A DNA stretch of 64,000 nucleotides. Source: Arsenophonus sp964026495. GTDB taxonomy: Bacteria > Pseudomonadota > Gammaproteobacteria > Enterobacterales > Enterobacteriaceae. Location of the stretch: positions 62,001 through 126,000 of the forward strand of contig NZ_OZ032148.1 in assembly GCF_964026495.1 (NCBI RefSeq). Reading direction: 5' to 3'. Both the position numbers and the translations under genes were made by a program. The notes beneath the pieces were generated by a model. It ran no database searches. It was not told the origin of the DNA and worked only from the letters and a program-made list of their open reading frames with translations. Shown here piece after piece: positions 48,760-58,612 of the stretch; the first letter of the stretch is position 1; the number at the start of each line of letters is the position of its first letter.

Positions 48760-49020
48760 TTACATTGATTTGATATGTGCGATTAAATTTGATTTATGAC
48801 GTGCAGCTTTGTTTTTATGAATTAAACCCTTACTAGCATAACAATCTACAACAGATTGCATTTTATAAAAAGTTTTTTTTGCTAATTCTTTATCACCTAA
48901 AGAGATAGCAGAATATACTTTTTTGATAAAAGTGCGCATAGCAGAGCGTTGACTTGCATTATGTTGTCGACGTTTTTCTGCTTGTATAGCGCGTTTTTTA
49001 GCTGATTTGATATTAGCCAA
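48760..49020 (-). CDS. rpsT: 30S ribosomal protein S20
   Basis: Small primary 16S-binding protein of the 30S subunit. The 86 residues (E. coli 87) are basic and helical (ANIKSAKKRAIQAEKRR..., ending HKSNLIAHIKSM). Translation starts at TTG (49020-49018), eight bases behind GGAG on the minus strand. E. coli rpsT also uses UUG, which is tied to its weak, autogenously controlled initiation. It is transcribed divergently from ribF, as in E. coli. Confidence 0.98.
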   Translation of the reverse strand: MANIKSAKKRAIQAEKRRQHNASQRSAMRTFIKKVYSAISLGDKELAKKTFYKMQSVVDCYASKGLIHKNKAARHKSNLIAHIKSM

Positions 49021-49294
49021 AATTTACACTCCAAAATATTTATTTAAGAAAAAAGAAAATATACAACATATAGAAATATGACGATTAAAGTTTCATTTGT
49101 CAATCAATAAATTTATGTAAATTATATAATAATATCATTAATATTTTATTTTTTATAATTTTTTATGCGATTTTATATGTAATATGTAATAAGATCATAT
49201 CTTTTAATATTTTAATTAATTGTTAAAATTTTATAAATTTTTAAATTTTTGAGGTAGCAGAAATAAAAATTTAATTTTTTATATTGAGTCAATT

Positions 49295-50236
49295 ATGAAG
49301 TTCATTCGTGGTATATATAATATTCGAAAAGATCATCATGGTTGTGTGTTAACTATTGGTAATTTTGATTCTGTTCATCGAGGGCATCAAGTATTATTAA
49401 AATGTTTAAAAAAAGAAAGTCATTTCCGTAAATTACCAACTATGGTAATGATTTTTGAACCTCAGCCATTAGAATTTTTTTGTGGAAAAAAATCACCAGT
49501 ACGTTTAACACCTTTGCGTGATAAAATAAGATATTTTTTTGAATATGGAGTTGATTATTTATTATGTATTAAATTTAATCATAAATTTGCTTCATTAACT
49601 CCTAGAATGTTTGTTTTGGAATATTTAGTAGATAAATTAGGTATCAATTTTTTAGCTATTGGTGATGATTTTCGGTTTGGTAAAGATAGGAAAGGTGATT
49701 TTGAATATCTTTTTGAAGCCGGAAAACAATATGGATTTACAGTAGCCAATACTAAAAGTTTTTGTATTAAAGGTCAACGTATTAGTAGTACTGCTGTAAG
49801 AAAAGCTTTATTAAGTGATAACTTTGTTCTTGCTGAGCATCTTATGGCACATCCTTATAGATTAAGTGGTCGAATTGTTCATGGTAGAAAGTTGGGTACT
49901 AGAATTGGTTTTCCAACAGCAAATTTACAATTAAAATCTTGGGTAGTACCTGTTAAAGGTGTTTATATAGCAGAAGTATATGGTTTGTCTAAAAAACCAT
50001 TTAAAGCAGTTACGAATATTGGTACAAGACCAACAGTAAATGGAATAAAACAACAAATCGAAATTCATTTAATTGATATGTATATAAATATATATGGACG
50101 TTATATTGATCTTGTATTGCGTAAAAAAATACGAGAAGAAAAACGATTCGCTTGCATTAATGAATTAAGTAAGCAAATTAGAAAGGATATCATCGTTGCA
50201 AAAGAATTTTTTGATTTTTTTAATAAAAATATTTAG
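49295..50236 (+). CDS. ribF: Bifunctional riboflavin kinase/FAD synthetase RibF
   Basis: Converts riboflavin to FMN and FMN to FAD. The 313 residues equal E. coli. The N-terminal adenylyltransferase domain has the HxGH-like motif in GNFDSVHRGH (22-31; usually GNFDGVHRGH) and RISSTAVRKAL; the C-terminal flavokinase domain has GRIVHGRKLGTRIGFPTANL (about 190). With RibD and RibH this indicates the organism makes its own flavins. It is followed after 25 bp by ileS and is probably the first gene of a ribF-ileS-lspA operon. Confidence 0.98.
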   Translation: MKFIRGIYNIRKDHHGCVLTIGNFDSVHRGHQVLLKCLKKESHFRKLPTMVMIFEPQPLEFFCGKKSPVRLTPLRDKIRYFFEYGVDYLLCIKFNHKFASLTPRMFVLEYLVDKLGINFLAIGDDFRFGKDRKGDFEYLFEAGKQYGFTVANTKSFCIKGQRISSTAVRKALLSDNFVLAEHLMAHPYRLSGRIVHGRKLGTRIGFPTANLQLKSWVVPVKGVYIAEVYGLSKKPFKAVTNIGTRPTVNGIKQQIEIHLIDMYINIYGRYIDLVLRKKIREEKRFACINELSKQIRKDIIVAKEFFDFFNKNI

Positions 50237-50261
50237 AAGAACACTGGAAGCAATAATTTTT

Positions 50262-53078
50262 ATGAACAATTATAAAAATACTCTTAATTTGCCGGAAACA
50301 GATTTTCCAATGCGTGCTAATCTTTCTAGAGAAGAACCGCAAGTATTAATGCGTTGGTTTAAAGAAGGTTTGTATCAGCATATTCGTCGAAATAAAGCAG
50401 GTAAACCAATGTTTATATTGCATGATGGTCCGCCATATGCCAATGGTAATATTCATATTGGTCATGCAGTTAATAAAATTCTAAAAGATATTATTGTGAA
50501 GTCTAAAGGACTTGCAGGTTTTGATGTACCATATATTCCTGGATGGGATTGTCATGGTTTACCAATTGAACATAAGGTGGAACAAATTATAGGTAAAGTT
50601 GGAGAAAAAGTATCTCCAGTTATTTTTCGTGAGGAATGTCGTAAATATGCCAAAAAACAAATTGAAGTGCAAAAAAATGATTTTATTAGAATGGGAATAT
50701 TAGGTGATTGGGACAATCCATATTTAACTATGGATTTTAAAACAGAAGCAAATATTATTCGCGCATTAGGTAAAGTTATTGAAAATGGTCATTTAGTTAA
50801 AGGTGTAAAACCAGTACATTGGTGTATTTCTTGTCGATCTTCTTTAGCTGAAGCTGAAGTTGAGTATTATAATAAAAAATCATTTTCTGTTTATCTTCGT
50901 TTTAGATCAGTTGATCCGAAAAGTGTTTATTATAAATTTGGAATAAAATCAGCAATATTGTCAGTTTCAGCTATTATTTGGACAACAACACCATGGACGT
51001 TACCTGCAAATCGTGCTATTGCTGTTAATTCTGATTTTAAATATCAATTAATACAAATTAATACTGATGAATGTTTTATTGTTTCTAAAATGTTTGTTCA
51101 ATCACTTATTCAGTATATAAAACCACAAAAATGGAAAGTTTTAGGTGAATGTTTTGGTTTTTTATTAGAATCATTGCTTTTTTGGCATCCATTTATGAAT
51201 TTTCATGTACCTCTTGTTTTAAGTGATCACGTAACATTAAATTCTGGTACAGGGATTGTACACATTGCACCAGCTCATGGCCCCGAAGATTATATGATTG
51301 CTCAAAAATATAAATTAGAAATTGTAAATTTAATTGATTCAAACGGTTTTTGTTCATTAAATGTTTATCCTATTTTAGATGGTATTTCTGTATTTAAAGT
51401 TGATGAATTAGTTATAAATATTTTGATAAGCAAAAATATTTTATTGTATAAAACAATATTGCAACATAGTTATCCACATTGTTGGAGGCATAAAACACCA
51501 GTGATTTTTCGTACAACACCACAATGGTTTATTAGTATGGAAAAAAATAATTTACGTAAAAAATCATTACAAGAGATCAAAAATGTTCAATGGATTCCTG
51601 GATGGGGAGAGCTACAAATAAAATCGATGCTTGAAAAGTGTCCTAATTGGTGTATTTCGCGTCAACGAACTTATGGTATACCTATGACATTATTTGTACA
51701 TAAGAAAACAGAAGCATTGCATCCTAATATATTAGAGATAATTGAAAAAATTGCTAAAAATGTTGAAAAATGGGGTATTGAGGCATGGTGGGATCTAGAT
51801 CCTTTCACTATTTTAGGAAAAGATGCGATAGATTATATTAAAGTTCAGGATACTCTTGATGTATGGTTTGATTCTGGTTCAACACATTATTCAATTGTAG
51901 ATGTGCGGCCTGAATTTCAAGGTCGTTCTGTTGATATGTATTTAGAGGGATCTGATCAGCATCGTGGTTGGTTTTTATCATCTTTAATGCTTTCAAGTGC
52001 TATAAAAGATAAAGCTCCTTATCGGCAAGTTTTGACACATGGTTTTGTAGTTGATGAAAAAGGATATAAAATGTCAAAATCTTTAGGAAATATACTTAAT
52101 CCACAAGAGATAATGAATGATTTAGGTGCTGATATTTTAAGATTGTGGGTTGCATCAACAGATTATACTACTGAAATTTCTATTTCAAAAAAAATTTTAA
52201 AATGTTCTGTAGATCAATATCGACGTATTCGTAATACAGCTCGTTTTTTATTAGCCAATTTAAAAGGATTTGATCCTGTAGTGGATAAGGTATTGCCAGA
52301 AAAAATGATGGTTTTGGATCAATGGGCAGTGGGAAGAGCCAAGTTTATTCAAGATGAAATTATAAAATATTATGCTAGTTATAATTTTCATGAGGTAGTT
52401 CGATCTTTAATGCAATTTTGTTCAATTGATATGGGATCTTTTTATTTTGAAATTATAAAAGATCGTCAGTATACTGGAAAAAGTAATAGTTTAGCTCGTC
52501 GTAGTTGTCAAACTGTTTTATTTCATATAGCAGAAGCTTTAGTACGATGGATTTCTCCAATTCTTTCTTTTACTGCAACTGAAATTTGGGATAAATTGCC
52601 AGGTCAACATACAAAATATGTTTTTACCGAAGAATATTATGATGCTTTGTTTGAATGCAATATTAATAAAACGCTTGATGATAATTTTTGGAATAACTTA
52701 TTTATTATTCGTAGTGCAGTTAATAAAGTTTTTGAAAATGCACGTGCAGATAAGTTAATTCGTAGTTCATTAGAAGTTTCAGTAATTTTATATGTCAATG
52801 AAAAATTTGCTAAAATACTTAATTATTTTGGCAATGAATTACGTTTTATATTGTTAACTTCAGAGGCTCAAGTTGTTGATATTTCTGAGGCGCCTTCCTT
52901 ATTAGAGAATAGTGAAATTAATGGTTTAAAAATTGCTTTTAAAAAAGCAAAAGGTAATAAATGTCCTCGTTGTTGGCATTATGCTACTGATATTGGTCGA
53001 GTAGAGAGATATATGGAGTTGTGTGGTCGCTGTATTGTTAATATAGCTGGTAATGGTGAAATACGTAAGTTTGCTTAA
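50262..53078 (+). CDS. ileS: Isoleucyl-tRNA synthetase
   Basis: Class I synthetase charging tRNA-Ile. From ATG 50262 the product has 938 residues, the E. coli length, starting MNNYKNTLNLPETDFPMRANL. HIGH is at 65-68 (PYANGNIHIGH), KMSKS at about 602-606 (GYKMSKSLGN), the CP1 editing domain between, and a C-terminal zinc finger CPRCWHYA...CGRC. The longer reading from 50196 would overlap ribF and lacks family support. GGAAG (50246-50250) is 11 bases upstream. The stop TAA overlaps the lspA ATG by one base (TAATG). Confidence 0.99.
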   Translation: MNNYKNTLNLPETDFPMRANLSREEPQVLMRWFKEGLYQHIRRNKAGKPMFILHDGPPYANGNIHIGHAVNKILKDIIVKSKGLAGFDVPYIPGWDCHGLPIEHKVEQIIGKVGEKVSPVIFREECRKYAKKQIEVQKNDFIRMGILGDWDNPYLTMDFKTEANIIRALGKVIENGHLVKGVKPVHWCISCRSSLAEAEVEYYNKKSFSVYLRFRSVDPKSVYYKFGIKSAILSVSAIIWTTTPWTLPANRAIAVNSDFKYQLIQINTDECFIVSKMFVQSLIQYIKPQKWKVLGECFGFLLESLLFWHPFMNFHVPLVLSDHVTLNSGTGIVHIAPAHGPEDYMIAQKYKLEIVNLIDSNGFCSLNVYPILDGISVFKVDELVINILISKNILLYKTILQHSYPHCWRHKTPVIFRTTPQWFISMEKNNLRKKSLQEIKNVQWIPGWGELQIKSMLEKCPNWCISRQRTYGIPMTLFVHKKTEALHPNILEIIEKIAKNVEKWGIEAWWDLDPFTILGKDAIDYIKVQDTLDVWFDSGSTHYSIVDVRPEFQGRSVDMYLEGSDQHRGWFLSSLMLSSAIKDKAPYRQVLTHGFVVDEKGYKMSKSLGNILNPQEIMNDLGADILRLWVASTDYTTEISISKKILKCSVDQYRRIRNTARFLLANLKGFDPVVDKVLPEKMMVLDQWAVGRAKFIQDEIIKYYASYNFHEVVRSLMQFCSIDMGSFYFEIIKDRQYTGKSNSLARRSCQTVLFHIAEALVRWISPILSFTATEIWDKLPGQHTKYVFTEEYYDALFECNINKTLDDNFWNNLFIIRSAVNKVFENARADKLIRSSLEVSVILYVNEKFAKILNYFGNELRFILLTSEAQVVDISEAPSLLENSEINGLKIAFKKAKGNKCPRCWHYATDIGRVERYMELCGRCIVNIAGNGEIRKFA

Positions 53079-53557
53079 TGAAAAAAAAAAATAGTTCTAA
53101 TGGATTGTCTTGGTTGTGGTTAAGTACTTTAATATTTTTTGTTGATATTTTTACTAAAAAAATAATTGTTAATAATTTTGAATTATATTCATATATAACA
53201 TTGATGCCTTATTTGAATATTACTTATGTAAGAAATTATGGAGCTGCATTTAGTTTTTTAGCTCATGAGAAAAGTTGGGAATTTTGGTTTTTTGTATTTA
53301 TGGGGATTATTATTTGTATAATACTAATTTTTATTATGTATCATCAAGAAATTCATAAAAAAATAAGCAATATTGCTTATGCAATTATTATAGGTGGTGC
53401 GTTAGGTAATTTGTGTGATCGCTTTTTTTATGGTTTTGTTATTGATTTTATTGATTTTCATGTAAATAATTTGCATTGGCCAACATTTAATATTGCTGAT
53501 ATCGCAATTTGCATTGGTGCTGGATTAATTATTTTAGATCATATTATACATTCTTAA
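53078..53557 (+). CDS. lspA: Lipoprotein signal peptidase LspA
   Basis: Aspartic membrane protease that removes signal peptides from prolipoproteins such as CyoA encoded here. The 159 residues (E. coli 164) have four helices and both catalytic aspartates in GNLCDRFFYGFVIDFIDFH and FNIADIAI. Translation is coupled to ileS by a TAATG overlap, as in E. coli. Eleven consecutive A (53081-53091) follow directly after the ATG and encode KKKN, a slippage-prone start for an essential gene. fkpB, next in E. coli, is missing. Confidence 0.97.
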   Translation: MKKKNSSNGLSWLWLSTLIFFVDIFTKKIIVNNFELYSYITLMPYLNITYVRNYGAAFSFLAHEKSWEFWFFVFMGIIICIILIFIMYHQEIHKKISNIAYAIIIGGALGNLCDRFFYGFVIDFIDFHVNNLHWPTFNIADIAICIGAGLIILDHIIHS

Positions 53558-53916
53558 TAAGAAACAAGTCATACTTCTCTGTTTCTCATGTGATATGTTA
53601 TATATCATTAAATAAATTTTGATTATTTGATATTTTTCTTATTGTATTATACTTAATACAATCAAAATTATTATGTTATTTTGATAATATAATTATATTT
53701 TAAAAACAGTATTTTTCTTTCAAAAAAATTAACATATTTTAATTTTTTATCTGATTTTAATTCAATTTTTTAGTAAATAATTCATCAATATTTCTTATTA
53801 AAGGTGGTATGATAGTATTTAATAAAAATATTCAAAAATTACTATTTTGTTATTTTATTTGTAAATATTTTTTCAATTAAAATTTTGTGAATATTAGTAA
53901 GAAATTGGAGCTATAT
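53558..53916. other. Gap between lspA and ispH (fkpB lost)
   Basis: 359 bp; no fkpB trace. Just after lspA, AGAAACA (53560-53566) pairs with TGTTTCT (53580-53586), a possible 3'-end hairpin without a T-run. Confidence 0.5.
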
Positions 53917-54867
53917 ATGCAAATATTGCTAGCTAACCCAAGAGGTTTATGTGCTGGTGTTAATCGTGCAATTACTATTTTGAATCGTGTATTATTTTTG
54001 TATGGGTCTCCAATTTATGTACATCATGAAATAGTACACAATCGTTATTTAGTTAACGATTTTTGTCAGCGTGGTGTAATGTTTATTGAAAAAATCTCGG
54101 AAGTACCCGATGATGCTATTTTAATTTTTTCTGCTCATGGTGTTTCACAGGCGATTCGACAAGAAGCTAAGTTGCGCCGTTTAAAAATGTTATTTGATGC
54201 TACTTGCCCTTTAGTAACTAAAGTACATATGGAAGTGATTCGTGCTAGTCAGAAAGGGCAAGAAGTAATTTTAATCGGTCATTTAGGTCATCCAGAAGTA
54301 AAAGGTACAATGGGGCAATATGATAATATGTTTGGCGGTATATATTTAGTTGAATCTAAAGAAGATATTCAAAAATTAAATGTGAAAGATAAAAACAATC
54401 TTTGTTTTGTGACACAAACTACATTATCAGTTGAAGATACTTCTGATATTATTGATGAATTAAAAAAATATTTTCCAAATATTATTAGTCCTCGTAAAAA
54501 TGATATTTGTTATGCGACAACTAATCGTCAAGAAGCAGTTCGTAAATTATCTTATCAAGTTGATGTTGTACTGGTTATTGGGTCTAAAAATTCTTCTAAT
54601 TCTAATCGTCTTAGTGAATTAGTTAAAAAAATAGGTAAGGAAAGTTTTTTGATTGATTCTGTTGATGAGATTCAAAAAAACTGGTTTAATAAAGTTAGTG
54701 TTATAGGTATTACTGCTGGTGCTTCTGCACCAGATATTCTTGTTAATGAAGTTATTGAATATTTAAAAACTTTAGGTGTTAATAAAATCCTTGAACTTTA
54801 TGGTCATCAAGAAAATATTGTTTTTCAGGTTCCAAAAGAGTTACGTATAGAAATCAAAGAAAAATAA
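53917..54867 (+). CDS. ispH: 4-hydroxy-3-methylbut-2-enyl diphosphate reductase
   Basis: Last MEP-pathway enzyme: reduces HMBPP to IPP and DMAPP with a [4Fe-4S] cluster. From ATG 53917, behind GGAG (53907-53910), it has 316 residues, the E. coli length. The cluster cysteines are Cys12 (NPRGLCAG), one in DATCPLVTK (about 96) and one in DICYATTNR (about 197). An upstream in-frame GTG at 53887 would add ten unsupported residues. Electrons probably come from flavodoxin via Fpr, encoded at 56-57 kb. Confidence 0.98.
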   Translation: MQILLANPRGLCAGVNRAITILNRVLFLYGSPIYVHHEIVHNRYLVNDFCQRGVMFIEKISEVPDDAILIFSAHGVSQAIRQEAKLRRLKMLFDATCPLVTKVHMEVIRASQKGQEVILIGHLGHPEVKGTMGQYDNMFGGIYLVESKEDIQKLNVKDKNNLCFVTQTTLSVEDTSDIIDELKKYFPNIISPRKNDICYATTNRQEAVRKLSYQVDVVLVIGSKNSSNSNRLSELVKKIGKESFLIDSVDEIQKNWFNKVSVIGITAGASAPDILVNEVIEYLKTLGVNKILELYGHQENIVFQVPKELRIEIKEK

Positions 54868-55072
54868 AAATAATTGTAATATTATCAATAATATAATTTT
54901 AGTAAAATTAGTAGTTTATAATATTTATTACAATTTTTTATATAATTATATTATTAAATGATAAAAATTTTTTAAAAATTAAATTTAAGAAAATTTCTAT
55001 GTTTTAACTAAAAATTAAAAATATATTAACAAACAAATTATTTATATAACATTTTTATCTAATTGAGAAAAC
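54868..55072. other. Spacer between ispH and dapB
   Basis: 205 bp A/T-rich spacer; nothing recognisable beyond GAGAAA just before the dapB ATG. Confidence 0.5.
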
Positions 55073-55888
55073 ATGATTCTTTTTAAAAATATTCGTGTCG
55101 CTGTCATAGGTGCTGAGGGACGAATGGGAAGTATGTTAATAAAATTCATTGCACAAAATAAAAAAGTTTTTTTAGGTGCAGCATTAGTCAGGAAAGGTTC
55201 TAATATAGTTGGAATTGATGTTGGTAAATTAATAGGTATAAATCCTATAAATATTATGGTTACTGACGATCTTGTTAATGTTTTAAATGATTTTGATATT
55301 TTAATTGATTTTACTACTCCTAAAAGCACTCAATCTTCTTTATTAATATGTAAAAAATATAAAAAAAGTATGATTATTGGTACTACAGGATTTAATGAAA
55401 TTGATAAAAAAATTATTAAAGAAACTTCAAAAGAAATCCCAATTGTATTGTCTGAAAACTTTAGTATTAGTATGAATGTTATATATAAATTGTTAGCGAT
55501 AACAGCAAAATTAATTGGTGAATATAGTGATATAAAAATCATTGAAAGTCATCATAAAAAAAAAATTGATACACCATCAGGAACAGCATTAAAAATAAGA
55601 GAAATTATTGATAAAAATATTAAAAAAACTTTTCAAAGTTCTGTAATTGATATTCAAAAAGTTTTTTCTAATGATAAAAGAAAAAAACAGATTAATATTT
55701 GCAGTATTAGAATTGAAGACGTTATTGGTGAGCATAAAGTTGTTTTTTCTACAATTAATGAACAAGTAGAAATTAATCATAAAGTATTAGATCGTATAAT
55801 TTTTGTGCACGGAGTTGTAAAAGCTTGCTTGTGGTTAAAAGAAAAAAAAGCCGGATTATATAGTATGGAAGATGTATTAAATATTTAA
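55073..55888 (+). CDS. dapB: 4-hydroxy-tetrahydrodipicolinate reductase
   Basis: Reduces hydroxy-tetrahydrodipicolinate in the diaminopimelate/lysine pathway. The 271 residues (E. coli 273) have the dinucleotide-binding GAEGRMGSM, the DFTTP loop, GTTGF and the catalytic HH...K in IIESHHKKKIDTPSGTAL. The three catalytic-site lysine codons form an A10 tract (55556-55565). With other amino-acid genes absent nearby (carAB, thrABC), its likely purpose is diaminopimelate for peptidoglycan. It is the last gene of the block matching E. coli 0.6 min. Confidence 0.97.
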   Translation: MILFKNIRVAVIGAEGRMGSMLIKFIAQNKKVFLGAALVRKGSNIVGIDVGKLIGINPINIMVTDDLVNVLNDFDILIDFTTPKSTQSSLLICKKYKKSMIIGTTGFNEIDKKIIKETSKEIPIVLSENFSISMNVIYKLLAITAKLIGEYSDIKIIESHHKKKIDTPSGTALKIREIIDKNIKKTFQSSVIDIQKVFSNDKRKKQINICSIRIEDVIGEHKVVFSTINEQVEINHKVLDRIIFVHGVVKACLWLKEKKAGLYSMEDVLNI

Positions 55889-55946
55889 TATATAATTTAT
55901 TTTTTTATTAATATTTGAAAAATATATTTTTAAATTAAATTTTGTA

Positions 55947-55990
55947 AAACAAAAAATATGTAAATTCTGAATAAAAAATATTTTTTGTTT
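55947..55990. terminator. Hairpin between convergent dapB and fpr
   Basis: AAACAAAAAATAT (55947-55959) pairs exactly with ATATTTTTTGTTT (55978-55990) around an 18-nt loop, 59 bp after dapB and 78 bp from the fpr stop. A likely bidirectional terminator. Confidence 0.5.
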
Positions 55991-56067
55991 ATATTGATAT
56001 TTATTTATAATATTATTATTATTGCAATCAGAAAATAATTAATTTTATGTTTTTTCTAAATGTATAA

Positions 56068-56814
56068 TTACCAATATTGCTCACTAGTAATTTGCCCCAA
56101 TTGAGTACGTAAGTTTTTTTTCATCCCCCTTTGCATTTTTAGTAAATTTTGTGTATCTTTAACCATATTTGGATTACCACAAAGCATAACATGACTATCT
56201 GATCGGTTAATAGTTGTTTGTACTGATTTTTCTAATTGTCCATTTTCAATTAATTTTGGAATACGACCATTTAATGCTCCAGTGATATTTTCTCGACTTA
56301 CAATAATTTGAATTTTTAATTTTCCTTTGTATTTTTTTTCTAATTTTTTTATTAGTGGTAAATAACTTAAATCTTTAGAATAACGTACTGCATGTACAAG
56401 AATAATTTGATAAAAACGAGATAAATCTTTACCAAATTGTAAGATAGATAAAAAAGGCCCAATAGCTGTTCCTGTTGATAACATCCATAAATTTTTTGCA
56501 GTGGGTAATTTTTCCAATAAGAAAAATCCAGATGATTTTTTTGTTATATAAATAGAATCACCTGTATTTAATATTGCAAGATGTGGACTAAGTTTTCCAG
56601 ATGGAATTTTTATCAGATAGAATTCTAATTTTTTTTCATTTGGAGCGTTGACATAAGAATAAGCTCTTTGTATACGTTCACCATTTATTTCTAGAGCAAG
56701 TTTAGCAAATTGTCCTGGAATAAATGGTTCAATTGAAGCATTGATGATTAAACTAAATAAAGAATTATTCCATTTTTGGTTTTTGATAATTTTTCCTTTT
56801 ATCCAAGTTGTCAT
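56068..56814 (-). CDS. fpr: Ferredoxin/flavodoxin-NADP+ reductase
   Basis: FAD enzyme that passes electrons from NADPH to flavodoxin or ferredoxin. The 248 residues equal E. coli. RAYSYVNAP (about 50-58) binds FAD, GTAIGPFLSIL (about 116-126) binds NADP, VMLCGNPNMV follows, and the C-terminal aromatic Trp of the ...SEQYW ending is kept. It likely powers IspH/IspG and radical enzymes. Transcribed in the same direction as glpK, 191 bp downstream of it; glpX, between them in E. coli, is lost. Confidence 0.98.
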   Translation of the reverse strand: MTTWIKGKIIKNQKWNNSLFSLIINASIEPFIPGQFAKLALEINGERIQRAYSYVNAPNEKKLEFYLIKIPSGKLSPHLAILNTGDSIYITKKSSGFFLLEKLPTAKNLWMLSTGTAIGPFLSILQFGKDLSRFYQIILVHAVRYSKDLSYLPLIKKLEKKYKGKLKIQIIVSRENITGALNGRIPKLIENGQLEKSVQTTINRSDSHVMLCGNPNMVKDTQNLLKMQRGMKKNLRTQLGQITSEQYW

Positions 56815-57005
56815 ATTTTATTTCTCTATAATTTTAATTGTTTTAATATTTTAATATATTTTTTTTCATAATTATATGATTAAAAATATTGCAATTATTA
56901 CTATTACTAATATAACAATAATTATTTTTAATATTTATGTATATGTTATTTCTTAAATTTAATGAAATGAATAATTTTTTATTTCTATCCATTAATTATA
57001 TTTAT

Positions 57006-58523
57006 CTATATATTTTCTTTCCAATCTTTAACACGTGAAACTGCTTTTTTCCATCCATTGTATTTGTAATTGCGTTCAGTGGTTGCAATACTAGGAGTAA
57101 AAGTTTTTTCTATATTCATTTTTTCTTTAATTTCATCTAAATCTTTCCAAAAATTTATTGCTAAACCAGCAAGTAGAGCTGCTCCTAATGCACTACTTTC
57201 ACGAATGATAGGACGTTCTACATAAGTTCCTAATATATCAGATTGAAATTGCATTAAAAAATTATTTTTTACTGCACCACCATCAACACGTAATGATTTT
57301 AAGCGTGTATTTGTATCTTTTTGAATTGCTTCTAATACATCACGAGTTTGATAAGCAATTGATTCTAAGGTAGCTCTGATAATATGATTCCGATTAGTAC
57401 CCCGTGTTAAACCGAAAATAGCACCACGAGCATATGGATCCCAATATGGTGCACCTAACCCTGTTAGAGCTGGAACAACATAAACACCATTATTGTTTTT
57501 TACTTTATTTGCAAAATATTCTGCATCATTGACATCATCAATTAATTTTAATTCATCACGTAACCATTGTATAGAAGCACCTGCCATAAATACGGCACCT
57601 TCTAAAGCATAATTCACTTCACCTTTTGGCCCACAAGCAATAGTTGTTAATAATCCATGATTAGAAATTTTAGTTTTTGTACCTGTATTCATTAATAAAA
57701 AACAACCTGTTCCATAAGTATTTTTAGCCATTCCAGGTTGTACGCATAATTGTCCGTATAGTGCTGCTTGTTGATCACCGGCTATTCCAGCTATTGGAAT
57801 ACGCACCCCCCCCTTACCCCCAATATTTGTTTGTCCATAAACTTCTGCAGATGGACGTACTTTTGGTAACATAATTTTAGGAATATTAAAAGCATCTAAA
57901 ATTCTTTGATCCCAATCTAATTTATGAATATTTAATAGCATAGTACGGGATGCATTAGTAAAATCAGTAATATGAACACGTCCTTGTGTCATTTTCCATA
58001 CTAACCAAGTATCGACAGTACCAAAAAGTAATTCACCATTTTTTGCTCGTTCATAGGCTCCCTCAATATTTTCAAGAATCCATTTTAATTTTGTTCCAGA
58101 AAAATATGGATCAATAACAAGGCCTGTATTTTTACGAATATATTTTTCAAGTTCTGGATCATTTTTTTTGATTTGAGTGCAGAAATCAGCAGTACGTCGA
58201 CATTGCCAAACAATTGCATTATAAATTGGTTTACCAGTTTTTTGTTCCCAGACAATAGTAGTTTCTCGTTGATTAGTTATTCCAATTCCTGCGATTTGAT
58301 CACTACGAATATCAGAAATTGCTAATGCTTCAGTAAGAGTAGCACTTTGTGTTGCCCATATTTTTATTGGATCATGTTCTACCCAACCAGGTTTTGGATA
58401 AATTTGTAAAAATTCACGTTGAGAAATATTAATAATATTAGCATCATGATCAAAAACAATGGTACGTGAACTTGTTGTGCCTTGATCGAGTGCTATGATA
58501 TATTTTTTTTTTGATATGATCAT
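57006..58523 (-). CDS. glpK: Glycerol kinase
   Basis: Phosphorylates glycerol to sn-glycerol-3-phosphate. The 505 residues (E. coli 502) contain ALDQGTTSSR (about 10-19), the WQCRRTA substrate loop, GTVDTWLVWKMT and the GIAGDQQAALYGQ ATPase block. Codons 4-7 include an A10 run (plus-strand T10, 58503-58512). The GGKGGVR loop is written with C8 and C5 runs on the plus strand (57806-57821), odd for this genome. The glycerol channel gene glpF immediately upstream has decayed, so glycerol must enter by diffusion or another channel. Confidence 0.98.
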   Translation of the reverse strand: MIISKKKYIIALDQGTTSSRTIVFDHDANIINISQREFLQIYPKPGWVEHDPIKIWATQSATLTEALAISDIRSDQIAGIGITNQRETTIVWEQKTGKPIYNAIVWQCRRTADFCTQIKKNDPELEKYIRKNTGLVIDPYFSGTKLKWILENIEGAYERAKNGELLFGTVDTWLVWKMTQGRVHITDFTNASRTMLLNIHKLDWDQRILDAFNIPKIMLPKVRPSAEVYGQTNIGGKGGVRIPIAGIAGDQQAALYGQLCVQPGMAKNTYGTGCFLLMNTGTKTKISNHGLLTTIACGPKGEVNYALEGAVFMAGASIQWLRDELKLIDDVNDAEYFANKVKNNNGVYVVPALTGLGAPYWDPYARGAIFGLTRGTNRNHIIRATLESIAYQTRDVLEAIQKDTNTRLKSLRVDGGAVKNNFLMQFQSDILGTYVERPIIRESSALGAALLAGLAINFWKDLDEIKEKMNIEKTFTPSIATTERNYKYNGWKKAVSRVKDWKENI

Positions 58524-58612
58524 TATTATTATGATTACCTAATTTACTAAAAATTATTCGGTTTTTTGTTTGTATGTTTTAATTGGTATGGTAAATAAAT
58601 ATAAATTAATTT

